A stretch of DNA of 64,000 bases, taken from contig CACNAV010000001.1 of assembly GCA_902618535.1 (NCBI GenBank), positions 1-64,000 of the forward strand, given 5' to 3'. The translations under genes were made by a program, and so were the position numbers. A model generated the notes under the pieces. That model did not search any database. It worked only from the letters and a program-made list of their open reading frames with translations, and was not told the origin of the DNA. This document shows, in pieces, positions 18,892 to 28,091 of the stretch (position 1 is the first letter of the stretch; every line of letters starts with the position of its first letter). This DNA comes from an uncultured Alphaproteobacteria bacterium. GTDB lineage: Bacteria > Pseudomonadota > Alphaproteobacteria > Methylaequorales > Methylaequoraceae.

Positions 18892-19930
18892 ATTTGTAAA
18901 TAATATAACTTATGCAGATGCAATTTTAAGTGCAACAAAAATAATGTTAAAAAAAAATAAAGATGTCTTTGTTTTCGGACAAGGCGTTGATGATCCAAAA
19001 GGACATTATGGAACAACACTTAATCTTCACAAAGATTTTGGAGAAGATAGATGTTTTGATACACCAATATGTGAGGAAAGCATGACTGGTGTAGGAATTG
19101 GTGCAGCAATTGCCGGTATGAGCCCAATTTTAGTACATCAGAGAATGGATTTCTTGATGCTAGCTATGAATCAAATAGTTAATATGGCATCAAAAATTCA
19201 TTACATATCAGATGGTAAACTATGTGTCCCAATAGTTGTAAGAGCTTGTATTGGAAGGAGCTGGGGACAAGGTGCTCAGCATAGCCAATCTTTATTATCA
19301 ACTTTTGCTCATATTCCTGGACTAAAAGTAATTGCTCCCACAACTCCTCATGATGTCAAAGGAACACTTATAACTGCAATAGAAGATAGAAATCCAGTAA
19401 TTTTTATAGAACATAGAATGCTTTATAAAAATAAGGGCTTGGTACCCAAAGGTTATTATAAAGTAGGTTTTGGCAAATCAAGGACTTTATCTAAAGGTTG
19501 TGATATTACATTAGTTGGGATTAGTTTTACAGTAATAGACTGCATTAACGCTAAAAAATTATTGCAAGAAAAATCAATTAAAGCAGAAGTTATTGATTTG
19601 CTTTCTATTCAACCTTTAGATATGAGTAAAATTGTTAGTTCAGTGAAAAAAACAAAAAAATTAGTAATTGTAGAAAACGATTGGATTAATTGCGGAGTTT
19701 CATCTGAAATTATATCTCGTTTAATAGAAACATATAATGTGAAATTTGAAGTTAAAAGAATAGGATATTTATTTACCCCCTGCCCTACAACTTCTGCATT
19801 AGAGGAAAGTTTTTATCCTAGTCCTGAAAAAATAGCAAAAGTTTCTTATGAAATGGTTACAAAAAAAAAAAACTGGAAACCAAGAAAAATTAAAACCAAA
19901 GAAATAGAGGAATTTAAAGGACCCTTTTAA
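18875..19930 (+). CDS. thiamine-diphosphate E1 beta subunit (transketolase-like), partner of the preceding gene
   Basis: 351 residues. DTPICEESMTGVGIGAAIAGM near residue 62 holds the catalytic glutamate contacting thiamine, WGQGAQHSQS near 130 is the beta-subunit signature, VIAPTTPHDVKG near 150 and the C-terminal FTPCPTTSALEESFYPSPEKI are all standard. Its stop overlaps the next start by one base (TAATG), binding the E1 pair translationally to the ColD-like gene. That coupling is the main reason for assigning it to sugar chemistry and not to central metabolism. Confidence 0.88.
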   Translation: MLQKNKFVNNITYADAILSATKIMLKKNKDVFVFGQGVDDPKGHYGTTLNLHKDFGEDRCFDTPICEESMTGVGIGAAIAGMSPILVHQRMDFLMLAMNQIVNMASKIHYISDGKLCVPIVVRACIGRSWGQGAQHSQSLLSTFAHIPGLKVIAPTTPHDVKGTLITAIEDRNPVIFIEHRMLYKNKGLVPKGYYKVGFGKSRTLSKGCDITLVGISFTVIDCINAKKLLQEKSIKAEVIDLLSIQPLDMSKIVSSVKKTKKLVIVENDWINCGVSSEIISRLIETYNVKFEVKRIGYLFTPCPTTSALEESFYPSPEKIAKVSYEMVTKKKNWKPRKIKTKEIEEFKGPF

Positions 19931-21192
19931 TGAAAAAAACTTTTTTATACAAATCTATAAAAAATGAATGGCAAAAAGTTCATTCAAAAAAAAACAATAA
20001 AAAAATTAAATTACATGAACCAACGTTTGGAGTTGAAGAAATATTCAACTTTACAAAGCAACTTATCACTACAAATGTGACAATGGGCAAACAAGTTGAA
20101 TCTTTTGAAAAAAATATTTGTGATAAATTTGGCTTTAGGTATGCAGTATCAAGTAATTCTGGCTCATCAGCCAATCTACTTATGATATCTGCATTGATGA
20201 GTAATCTGTACTCTAAAAGATTAAAAAAAAATGACGAAATAATCGTACCGGCTTTAGCTTGGTCAACATCTATATTCCCACTTACTCAATATGGTTTAAA
20301 GCCAGTCTTTGTTGATTGTGATCTAAAAACTATGAATATAGACATTAATCAAGTAAAAAAAGCGATTTCAAAAAAAACAAAAGGCATTTTAATCATTCCT
20401 ATCTATGGTAACCCCTGTGAAATGAACGAGATAACAAAAATATGTAAAAAAAAAGGACTTGTTCTTCTTGAAGATACATGTGAATCAATGGGAGCTAAAT
20501 ATAATAATAAATTTTTAGGAGGGTTTGGCTTAGCTTCTAGCTTCAGTTTTTATTTTTCGCATCATATAACTTGTCTAGAAGGTGGAATAACTGTAACTAA
20601 CGACTATGAACTAGCTGAAATTATGAAAATAATAAGATCACATGGTTGGATAAGAAATGTAAAAGAAAAAGAAAAATGGATAAAAAATTATCCAAAAATT
20701 GATCCTAATTTTTTGTTTGTAAATGAAGGCTATAACTTAAGACTTACAGAGCCACAAGCGAGAATGGGTATGACTCAAATTAAAAAGCTAGATGGTTTTA
20801 TAAAAAAAAGAAGAAAAAATGCAGATTATTTGATGAGTTTAATGAAAGAATTTAATGATTTCTTCATATATCAATATGAAACAAAAAAGTCCTTTCACAC
20901 TTGGTTTGGATTCACAATTATTATAAAGGACCTCAAAATTATTGATAGAGGTAGATTATGTAATTTTCTCAACAAGAATGCAATTGAAACAAGAGTAATT
21001 GTATCAGGTAATTTTACATCTCAGCCTGTTGTTAAAACATTTAAACATCGTACTGTAGGCAATCTTGAAAACGCTAGTAAAATTATGAATAATGGATTTT
21101 CTATAGGAATTCACCAAAACCTTGGAAACAATGAAATAAAATACATTTACAATATTTTTAAAAAATTTTTAAAAAGAGAAAGCTTATTGTGA
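19930..21192 (+). CDS. ColD/RfbH-like PLP-dependent sugar 3-dehydratase (catalytic Lys replaced by His)
   Basis: 420 residues of the DegT/DnrJ aminotransferase fold. At the position of the Schiff-base lysine (compare FFPSKNL in the WbpE-like protein) this one reads FYFSHHI, giving His211. That swap defines the sugar 3-dehydratases ColD and RfbH, which remove the C3 hydroxyl and do not transaminate. RfbH also needs four cysteines for an iron-sulfur cluster around the segment before EGYNLRLT; none is seen there, so the ColD mode (PLP plus glutamate, GDP-sugar) fits better. EDTCESMGA near 175 and SSNSGSSANL near 78 are the cofactor sites. Its end overlaps the next start by four bases (GTGA). Confidence 0.85.
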   Translation: MKKTFLYKSIKNEWQKVHSKKNNKKIKLHEPTFGVEEIFNFTKQLITTNVTMGKQVESFEKNICDKFGFRYAVSSNSGSSANLLMISALMSNLYSKRLKKNDEIIVPALAWSTSIFPLTQYGLKPVFVDCDLKTMNIDINQVKKAISKKTKGILIIPIYGNPCEMNEITKICKKKGLVLLEDTCESMGAKYNNKFLGGFGLASSFSFYFSHHITCLEGGITVTNDYELAEIMKIIRSHGWIRNVKEKEKWIKNYPKIDPNFLFVNEGYNLRLTEPQARMGMTQIKKLDGFIKKRRKNADYLMSLMKEFNDFFIYQYETKKSFHTWFGFTIIIKDLKIIDRGRLCNFLNKNAIETRVIVSGNFTSQPVVKTFKHRTVGNLENASKIMNNGFSIGIHQNLGNNEIKYIYNIFKKFLKRESLL

Positions 21193-22205
21193 AAAAAAAA
21201 ATTGCATTCATCACGGGAATAACAGGAATGGTCGGCTCTCATTTACTCGACTATCTGGTAAAAAATACTAATTGGGAAATCCATGGACTTGTTAGATGGA
21301 GAAGTTCACTTGAAAATATTGAATTTCATTTAGAAAGTATTAATAAAAAAAAAAGAATATTTTTACACTATGGGGACCTTAGAGACTACCAATCACTTAT
21401 TCCTGCAATTAAAAAAAGTAAACCTAACTACTTGTTTCATTTAGCAGCACAAAGTTATCCACTCACTAGTTTCACCAGTCCCATAGATACGTATGAAACA
21501 AATATTTTAGGAACACATAATATTTTAGAAGCAATAAAAGAATATAGTTCCTCTGCCATTTGTCATATATGCTCATCCTCTGAAATCTTTGGTAAAGTAA
21601 GTAAAGAAAACTTACCAATTAAAGAAGAATGTAGCTTTCATCCAGCATCTCCTTACGCAATCTCAAAGATTGGAACCGACTTAATATCGAAATTTTATTA
21701 TCAAGCTTATAAAATCAAAACTTTAACAACGAGAATGTTTACACATACTGGCCCTAGAAGAGGTGACGTTTTTGCTGAATCATCATTTGCGAAACAAATA
21801 GCCATGGCAGAGAATGGGTTAACAAAAAATAAAATCTATGTTGGAAATTTAAACTCGTTGAGAACAATATCCGATGTAAGAGATGCGGTAAAGGCATATT
21901 TTATGTTAGTTACCGTTAAACCAATTTTTGGTGAATGTTATAATATCGGTGGTAATAAAAGTTTAACAATTAAGGAAATATTAGAATTTTTGATAAGTAT
22001 ATCTTCAATTAAAAATAAATTAAAAATAGTAAAGGATCCTGGAAGATTCAGACCAATAGATGCTGATTTGCAAATTCCAGATTGTGAAAAGTTTAAGTCT
22101 CATACTAGATGGAGTCCTCAATACAGTTATAAAGAAACCCTAAAAGATTTACTTAATTATTGGAGAAAAAAAATAAAAAAAAATAAAAATTATTTAGTAA
22201 GATAA
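21189..22205 (+). CDS. GDP-mannose 4,6-dehydratase-like SDR (GDP-sugar 4,6-dehydratase)
   Basis: 338 residues starting at GTG. Features are TGITGMVGSHL (NAD site), VRWRSSLENIEF, which corresponds to the Gmd nucleotide-binding RRSS-type loop, SSSEIFG, and the catalytic Y156-x3-K160 in SPYAISKIG. THTGPRRGDVFAESSFAKQIA matches the Gmd family's GDP-binding region. Enzymes such as DmhA use the same fold on GDP-heptose. With HddA/HddC-like genes immediately downstream, GDP-heptose is the likeliest substrate, giving a 4-keto-6-deoxy product for the ColD-like enzyme. Confidence 0.85.
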   Translation: MKKKIAFITGITGMVGSHLLDYLVKNTNWEIHGLVRWRSSLENIEFHLESINKKKRIFLHYGDLRDYQSLIPAIKKSKPNYLFHLAAQSYPLTSFTSPIDTYETNILGTHNILEAIKEYSSSAICHICSSSEIFGKVSKENLPIKEECSFHPASPYAISKIGTDLISKFYYQAYKIKTLTTRMFTHTGPRRGDVFAESSFAKQIAMAENGLTKNKIYVGNLNSLRTISDVRDAVKAYFMLVTVKPIFGECYNIGGNKSLTIKEILEFLISISSIKNKLKIVKDPGRFRPIDADLQIPDCEKFKSHTRWSPQYSYKETLKDLLNYWRKKIKKNKNYLVR

Positions 22206-22210
22206 TCAAT

Positions 22211-23188
22211 ATGATTATTTCTAAATCACCTTTTAGAATTTCTTTCTTTGGAGGTAGCACAGATTACGAAGATTGGTTTACTTTTAATGGAGGAGCATTT
22301 ATATCATTAGCATTTCAAAAATATTCATACTCAGTTGTAAAAAGACTACCTAAAAACTCTGAAAAAAAATACCATGTACAATGGAGAATTAAAGAAGCTA
22401 CTAATAATCCAGATAATATTAAACAACCAATAGTTCGTGAATCACTTCGTTTTTATAAATTTTTTGAAAATCTAGAATTTATTTACTTTGCCGACCTTCC
22501 AGCTAGAAGTGGAATTGGGTCAAGTTCAGCATATTGTTGTGCAGTGGGGAATTGTATAATGAATTTAAAAAATATAAGTTTTGACAAATATAAACTAGCT
22601 GAAAATTCATACCAAATAGAAAATAAACTTTTAAAAGAAAATGTTGGTATTCAGGACCAAATTGCATCTTCATTTGGAAATCTAAATTATGTAAAAATAA
22701 AAAAAGATAAAACCTTTAAAATTAATCCAATAATTCTCAAAGATTATGAAAAATTTGAATTTTTAGGAAGATTACTTCTAGTTTATACTGATGAGCAAAG
22801 AAATTCATCTCAAATGGCACAATTAATTCTTAAAAATCTAGAAAAAAAAAAAGCAATAATAATGAAAATTCAACAAATTGTTGACGAAGCTTATTCAAAT
22901 CTAATTAATCAAGACATTGATACATTTGGAAAATTACTGAAGTACACTTGGGAAATGAAAAAAGAACTTTCTAACAAAATGATAACAAAAAAAACTTTAG
23001 ATTTGTTTGAAATACTGAATAAAAAAGAAGTTCTAGGTTATAAAATTATGGGTGCTGGTGGTGGTGGCTTTGTACTTGCGTACTTTAAAGAAGGAAAAAG
23101 AGATAAGTTTATAAATAAATATCTTAAAAATAAATTATTTATTAAACCAGAAATTGATGAATCAGGTACCAAAACAATAATCTATTAA
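22211..23188 (+). CDS. hddA: GHMP-family sugar kinase (HddA-like D-glycero-D-manno-heptose 7-phosphate kinase)
   Basis: 325 residues. Three GHMP motifs are present: SPFRISFFGGSTDYEDW at the N-terminus, the ATP loop PARSGIGSSSAYC near residue 98, and KIMGAGGGGFVLAYF near 280. The combination of the N-terminal FGGSTDY-type stretch and a directly following HddC-like nucleotidyltransferase is what points to the heptose kinase HddA, which phosphorylates C1. It starts 5 bases after the dehydratase. GmhA and GmhB, needed for the first steps, are not in this window and would have to be elsewhere. Confidence 0.82.
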   Translation: MIISKSPFRISFFGGSTDYEDWFTFNGGAFISLAFQKYSYSVVKRLPKNSEKKYHVQWRIKEATNNPDNIKQPIVRESLRFYKFFENLEFIYFADLPARSGIGSSSAYCCAVGNCIMNLKNISFDKYKLAENSYQIENKLLKENVGIQDQIASSFGNLNYVKIKKDKTFKINPIILKDYEKFEFLGRLLLVYTDEQRNSSQMAQLILKNLEKKKAIIMKIQQIVDEAYSNLINQDIDTFGKLLKYTWEMKKELSNKMITKKTLDLFEILNKKEVLGYKIMGAGGGGFVLAYFKEGKRDKFINKYLKNKLFIKPEIDESGTKTIIY

Positions 23189-23212
23189 TTTATGTAAAAA
23201 CAAAAAATTTCT

Positions 23213-23953
23213 ATGGATGAAAATAATCAGATAAATGATAAAAATGTTTCATTTGTGGTTTTAGTTGGAGGATTAAGTTCAAGAATAAAACATCTTTATC
23301 CAAATAAACCAAAACCATTAATTGAGATTGAAAATAAACCTTTTCTTTACTGGCTTGTAAAAGAAATAGAAACTCTCAATTTTACAAATATCATTTATGC
23401 CACTGGATATAAAAGTGACCAAATTGAAAATTGGGTAAAAAAAAATGAATTTAAAAGATTAAATCAAAAAATTGTTAAGGAAAAAAAAAAACTGGGGACT
23501 GCAGGTTCTGTATTTAATTTAATTAACATATGTAAACAAAATCTTATTGTTCTAAATGGTGATACTTTTTTAGCTGGTGGCATCAAGGCATTAATTGAAT
23601 CAATTAATATAAAAAATTCGTGTTCACTAGTTTGTCATCATATGAAAAATACTGAAAAATTTGGAAGAATAATTTTTAATAAAAAAAATAAATTAATTAA
23701 TTTTATAGAAAAAAAAAAGGGGGGGCCTGGATATATTAATTCTGGAATATATTATTTTAAAAAAGAAAAAATTATAAAATATAAAATTAATGGATGTGTA
23801 AGCTTAGAATATCAATTGATACCTAGTATGATCAAGAATAACGAAAAAATAAATGTAATAAAAATTAACAAACCAAAGTTTATTGACATTGGGACTGAAG
23901 ATTCAATTATTGAATCAAAAAAAAAGGCACAAAAAATTTTATTTAATGACTAA
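23213..23953 (+). CDS. hddC: nucleotidyltransferase (HddC-like heptose 1-phosphate guanylyltransferase)
   Basis: 246 residues of the NTP-transferase fold. VLVGGLSSRI and the downstream PKPLIEIENKPFLYWL form the nucleotide-binding signature, KKLGTAGSVFNL near residue 85 and LNGDTF near 110 bind sugar phosphate and metal, and FIDIGTEDS closes the active site. The first glycine position reads VGGLSSR instead of the usual AGGxGTR, a small deviation also seen in HddC relatives. Context with HddA and a Gmd-like enzyme favours GTP as donor; sequence alone does not prove the base. Confidence 0.8.
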   Translation: MDENNQINDKNVSFVVLVGGLSSRIKHLYPNKPKPLIEIENKPFLYWLVKEIETLNFTNIIYATGYKSDQIENWVKKNEFKRLNQKIVKEKKKLGTAGSVFNLINICKQNLIVLNGDTFLAGGIKALIESINIKNSCSLVCHHMKNTEKFGRIIFNKKNKLINFIEKKKGGPGYINSGIYYFKKEKIIKYKINGCVSLEYQLIPSMIKNNEKINVIKINKPKFIDIGTEDSIIESKKKAQKILFND

Positions 23954-24908
23954 TAAATTAACCAAAAAACAAAATAAAATTATGATTCTTGGTGCAACAG
24001 GTTTTATTGGCAAAAACATTGCTCTTTACTATTCTAAAAATTTAAAAATAAAAGCCACATACAATAAAAAAATACCCTTTGAAAATAAAAATATTGAATG
24101 GATAAAATGTGATCTTAGGAGTGAAAGACAAATTAATAATCTTTTTGATAATATTGACATTGTAATTAATGCTGCTGCTGTAACTTCTGGTGTAAAAGAT
24201 ATTATTAATAAACCACATATTCATGTTAACGATAACGCTTTAATGAATATAAATATTTTAAAGCAGCTTTTTAAAAATAAAAATATTAAACATTATATAT
24301 TTTTTAGTTGTACTGTCATGTATCAAAGTAGCTTGAAAAAACAGGATGAAAACAAATTTAATTACAGAATAACGGATAAGTATTTTGGAGTTGGCTGGAC
24401 GAAAGTTTATATTGAAAAACTTTGTAAGTTTTACTCAAGTTTTTTAAATACAAAATTTACTGTAATACGCCATAGTAATATATTTGGCCCCTATGATAAG
24501 TTTGATTTAGAAAAGAGTCATGTAATGGGAGCGACAATTTCCAAAGTAATGAAAGCTAAAAAGGAGATAACAATTTGGGGAAAAGGTAACGAAATAAGAG
24601 ACTTTTTGTATATTTCAGATTTAATAAAATTTTTAGAATTGTTAATTAAAAACCAAAAAAATAAATATAAAATTTATAACTGCGGGTCTGAAACAGGTGT
24701 TAAAATATTCGATCTAGCAAAATTAATAGTTAAAATTTCTGGTAAAGAAATTAAAATTAAAAAAAATGTGACAGCGCCTACAATTGACTTTAATTTAGTT
24801 CTTGATTGTGGAAAAGCGAAAAAGGAAATAGGGTGGAAAGCGCAAGTAAATCTTAGTGATGGCATAAAAAAAACATTGGTTTGGTATAAAAAAAATACAT
24901 TTTTATAA
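23946..24908 (+). CDS. NAD-dependent SDR epimerase/reductase closing the deoxyheptose operon
   Basis: I chose the ATG at 23946 (320 residues), which overlaps the preceding stop by 8 bases, over an upstream in-frame start at 23883 that would overlap by 71 bases and add a non-conserved tail. GATGFIG (NAD site) is near residue 14 and the FSCTVMYQS segment near 112 holds the serine/threonine. The usual YxxxK is present as a shifted FGVGWTKVYIEKL stretch without an obvious Tyr, so the catalytic tyrosine is uncertain. It is similar to GDP-fucose synthase-type reductases/epimerases and would finish the 4-keto group. Confidence 0.72.
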   Translation: MTNKLTKKQNKIMILGATGFIGKNIALYYSKNLKIKATYNKKIPFENKNIEWIKCDLRSERQINNLFDNIDIVINAAAVTSGVKDIINKPHIHVNDNALMNINILKQLFKNKNIKHYIFFSCTVMYQSSLKKQDENKFNYRITDKYFGVGWTKVYIEKLCKFYSSFLNTKFTVIRHSNIFGPYDKFDLEKSHVMGATISKVMKAKKEITIWGKGNEIRDFLYISDLIKFLELLIKNQKNKYKIYNCGSETGVKIFDLAKLIVKISGKEIKIKKNVTAPTIDFNLVLDCGKAKKEIGWKAQVNLSDGIKKTLVWYKKNTFL

Positions 24909-25005
24909 TTATATTTAATATGTAATTAAAACCAATTTTTTTCTCATTTTATTATCAAAATAAGTCAACTTATAAGATTTCTTTTAAAGGTTTAATTAAC
25001 AAAAT

Positions 25006-25782
25006 TTATACTTTAACTTTTAAACCATCATAAGCTGCAATACAATTTTTTGGCACTTTTGACATAATAGTGTCATAATCAACCTCGTAATTCATATGAG
25101 TAAGAATCGTTTGTTTTGGCTTCAGTAATTTCATCCACTCCATTACTTTATCAAAATGAGCATGAGTTTTATGGGGCTTGAATCTTAGACAATCTACGAT
25201 CCATAAGTCAAGTCCCTTAAGTTTATCTAGTGCTATTTCGTCAAACTCCAATACATCAGTACAATATGCAAAATTATTAAATCTAAAGCCAGTTGAGTTT
25301 ATAAACCCATGATTTTGCTCAAAGCTTGAAATTTTTAAGTCATTGATACTGAAATCAGATGATATTTCATGAGGTATTAAACATGGTTTGTAGTAAAAAC
25401 CATTAGCCTCAGGAACTAATTTTTCGAAAACATAACCGAATCTTTCTTTGATTTTCTCTAACACTTCTTTGGTGGCATAAAGATTAAGATCACTGTTCAT
25501 AATAACATTTAAGAACCTAAAATCATCAATTCCATTTATATGATCTGAGTGTGTGTGAGTAATAAATATAGCATCAAGAGAGTTAACATTTGCGTTTAAC
25601 AATTGTTGTCTCAAATCTGGGGTAGCATCAACAATTATCGTTGCTTCCTTACTCCTAACTAATATAGAAGAACGAAGCCTCCTATTTTTTGGGTTATTTG
25701 GGTTACATGCCCCCCAGTTATTCCCAATTGCAGGAACTCCAGAGGAGCTTCCACAACCTAAAATTTCAATCTCAATAGTCAT
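25006..25782 (-). CDS. MBL-fold metal-dependent hydrolase (PhnP-like)
   Basis: 258 residues with the zinc motif THTHSDHINGIDDFR near residue 75 and further ligands at HGF near 150, CTDVLEF and LTHMNYEVD near 230. ILGCGSSSGVP at the N-terminus is typical of the phosphodiesterase-like group next to tatD in alphaproteobacteria. Its start overlaps the tatD stop by 11 bases, so it is the distal gene of the housekeeping operon. The physiological substrate is not known; cyclic phosphodiesters are plausible from the family. Confidence 0.85.
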   Translation of the reverse strand: MTIEIEILGCGSSSGVPAIGNNWGACNPNNPKNRRLRSSILVRSKEATIIVDATPDLRQQLLNANVNSLDAIFITHTHSDHINGIDDFRFLNVIMNSDLNLYATKEVLEKIKERFGYVFEKLVPEANGFYYKPCLIPHEISSDFSINDLKISSFEQNHGFINSTGFRFNNFAYCTDVLEFDEIALDKLKGLDLWIVDCLRFKPHKTHAHFDKVMEWMKLLKPKQTILTHMNYEVDYDTIMSKVPKNCIAAYDGLKVKV

Positions 25783-26602
25783 TTTTAATTTTCGAAAATA
25801 AAGTAAAAAAGTTTTTAGTGGTAATATTTATTAATTCTTGCTTCTTAATTTTTTTAATTTCTGAAATTTTTTCTAACGTATAGTTAACGTACGACGGTTC
25901 ATTTCTCTTTCCTCTGAAAGGTACTGGAGCTAGAAAAGGAGAATCAGTTTCCACTAAAAGTTTATCTGCAGGTACATATTTTACTACGTCAACTAAATCA
26001 ATTGCATTCTTAAATGTTATAATTCCTGAAAAGGAAATATAAAAACCGTTATCAAGAGCTTTCTTAGCAAATTGTTTTGTAGAAGTAAAACAATGAATAA
26101 GTCCTGTAGATGAATATTTTTTTACAGATTCGTTCAGGCAATTTATTGTGTCATTATCTGCATCTCTTGTGTGAACAATAGTGGGATATTTTTTTTCTCC
26201 TGATAAAAAAAGATGTAACATAAATGATTCAATCTGGTTTGTTCTATTTTTTTTGCCTCTAAAAAAGTCTAGTCCTGTTTCACCCAGTCCAACAACTTTT
26301 TTGTTTTTTAGATTTTCTGAAATTTTATTTTGAATATCATCCAATTGAATAGTATCGGTTTCTGAACTGACATTATTTGGATGAATCCCAGTAGTGCACC
26401 AAATATTTTCATAATTTTGCGTTACTTCATGAACTTTTTCAAAATCTTCAAGATTAACAGATATTGTCAATAAGTAATCAACATTAGTCAATTTTGCATT
26501 ATTAACTATTTTATCTCTATCACTATCAAAGTCTTTAAAATCAAGATGACAATGTGAATCAACTATTTTATTCAAGTCTTGGGAATAATGCTTTTGGTTC
26601 AT
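25772..26602 (-). CDS. tatD: TatD-family metal-dependent deoxyribonuclease
   Basis: 276 residues of the amidohydrolase TIM barrel: VDSHCHLDF (metal ligands), GLGETGLDFFR near residue 105, TIVHTRDAD near 140, LIHCFT near 170 and VETDSPFLAPVPFRGKRNEPSYV near 218. Metal-dependent DNase activity is known for the family. The only plausible start overlaps the end of metG by 35 bases. The gene order metG-tatD-MBL is conserved in alphaproteobacteria. Confidence 0.93.
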   Translation of the reverse strand: MNQKHYSQDLNKIVDSHCHLDFKDFDSDRDKIVNNAKLTNVDYLLTISVNLEDFEKVHEVTQNYENIWCTTGIHPNNVSSETDTIQLDDIQNKISENLKNKKVVGLGETGLDFFRGKKNRTNQIESFMLHLFLSGEKKYPTIVHTRDADNDTINCLNESVKKYSSTGLIHCFTSTKQFAKKALDNGFYISFSGIITFKNAIDLVDVVKYVPADKLLVETDSPFLAPVPFRGKRNEPSYVNYTLEKISEIKKIKKQELINITTKNFFTLFSKIKNDY

Positions 26603-28091
26603 TTAATTTGTGCCCTTTGTTTAAAAAATTTTTTGAATTTAAATATTCAAACGTTCTTAATTTATTATCTATATTCAATGTATCAAGAAGTAATTTAGAA
26701 GCAATTGGTAAAAAAGGTTGCAAAATGATACCGATGACTCTAAAACTCTCAATCAATTCTGTTAGGACTCTTGCAGTGGACTCTCTATCATCTTTTATCA
26801 AATTCCATGGCTCTGATTCATCCATAAACTTATTTAATTTACTTATGAATACAAAAATTTCGTCAATACCTTTACTTAACTCTAAGTTATTTATCAACTT
26901 CTCTACTTTTTGAAAAAGTAAATAGGCGTCTTTCAAAGGATAGTTATCAATTGAATTCAAATTTAGCTGAGAAGGAAGAACACCTTCAAAATTTTTAAAG
27001 AGGAATTTTATTGTTCTTTGAACTAAATTACCTAGATTATTTGATAAATCAGAATTAACTCTATTTTTTAAGGCTTTTTCAGAAAAATCTCCATCCTGTC
27101 CTAGTGTCACTTCTCTTAAGAGAAAATACCTAAATTGATCTAACCCAAAGTTATCTATTATTTTATTTGGGTCAATACTATTACCAAGTGACTTTGATAT
27201 TTTTTTTCCTTCATTAGTCCACCAACCATGTGCAAAAATCTTTTTAGGTAGGGGAAGTTTTGCAGCCATTAACATTGCTGGCCAATAAACTGCATGAAAT
27301 TTCAAGATATCTTTGCCGATAACATGAATACATTCATTCCAATAATTTTTTTTTTCTTTAAAATTTGGATATCCTAAAGACGTTAAATAATTCACTAGAG
27401 CATCAATCCATACGTACATTATATGATTATTGTGGTCTTCAACATTAATTCCCCATTTAAAACTAGTTCTGGATATTGATAAATCTTTTAATCCAGATTT
27501 AACGAAACTAATTACTTCATTTCTTCTTGATTTTGGTTGAATAAATTCAGGACAATTTTCATAGTAACTTAGTAAAGAGTTCTCCCATTCAGAAAGTTTA
27601 AAAAAAAAGCTTTCTTCCTCTATCCACTCAACTTTTTCATTATCAGCTGTAAAGAAAGAATCATTTTTCTTTATAAGTTCTTTTTCTTGATAGAATGATT
27701 CATCCTTTATAGAATACCAACCTTTATATTTACTCAAATAAACCTGGTTATTTTCACAAAGAGTATTCCAAAATTTTTTACAAGCAATCTCATGTCTATT
27801 TTCAGTTGTTCTAATAAAGTCTGTATTGGTTGAATCAATTTTTTGTAACAATTCCCTAAAGTTTTTTGAAACTTTATCAACAAAATTGTTAGGGGTCATT
27901 CCACTTTTTTCAGCTGCTTTTTCAACTTTTAAACCATGTTCATCAGTACCGGTAGTAAAAAGTACATCAAAATTATTTAATCTATAAAATCTAGCCAATG
28001 CGTCACATATTATAGAGGTATAAGAGTGACCAATATGAGGTAAATCGTTAACATAAAATATTGGTGTAGTAATATAAATTTTATTTTTCAT
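26568..28091 (-). CDS. metG: methionyl-tRNA synthetase
   Basis: 507 residues, the short MetG form without the C-terminal tRNA-binding domain. The class I signatures are YVNDLPHIGHSYT (HIGH) near residue 13 and KISKSLGNSIDP (KMSKS) near 297. ENDGLK-type TGTDEHGLKVEKAA follows the first. In the zinc-knuckle region near 130 (YSIKDESFYQEKEL) there are no cysteine pairs, so it belongs to the zinc-free type. It overlaps holB by four bases. Confidence 0.96.
   Translation of the reverse strand: MKNKIYITTPIFYVNDLPHIGHSYTSIICDALARFYRLNNFDVLFTTGTDEHGLKVEKAAEKSGMTPNNFVDKVSKNFRELLQKIDSTNTDFIRTTENRHEIACKKFWNTLCENNQVYLSKYKGWYSIKDESFYQEKELIKKNDSFFTADNEKVEWIEEESFFFKLSEWENSLLSYYENCPEFIQPKSRRNEVISFVKSGLKDLSISRTSFKWGINVEDHNNHIMYVWIDALVNYLTSLGYPNFKEKKNYWNECIHVIGKDILKFHAVYWPAMLMAAKLPLPKKIFAHGWWTNEGKKISKSLGNSIDPNKIIDNFGLDQFRYFLLREVTLGQDGDFSEKALKNRVNSDLSNNLGNLVQRTIKFLFKNFEGVLPSQLNLNSIDNYPLKDAYLLFQKVEKLINNLELSKGIDEIFVFISKLNKFMDESEPWNLIKDDRESTARVLTELIESFRVIGIILQPFLPIASKLLLDTLNIDNKLRTFEYLNSKNFLNKGHKLNEPKALFPRLE

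Noticed and set aside
17941-19930. Pyruvate or acetoin dehydrogenase complex
   Set aside because: No lipoyl E2 or E3 follows; the next gene is coupled to sugar chemistry. Not fully excluded, see the findings.
23883-23945. Upstream start for the last SDR of the heptose operon
   Set aside because: Would overlap the preceding gene by 71 bases and give a basic tail without similarity; ATG at 23946 is used.
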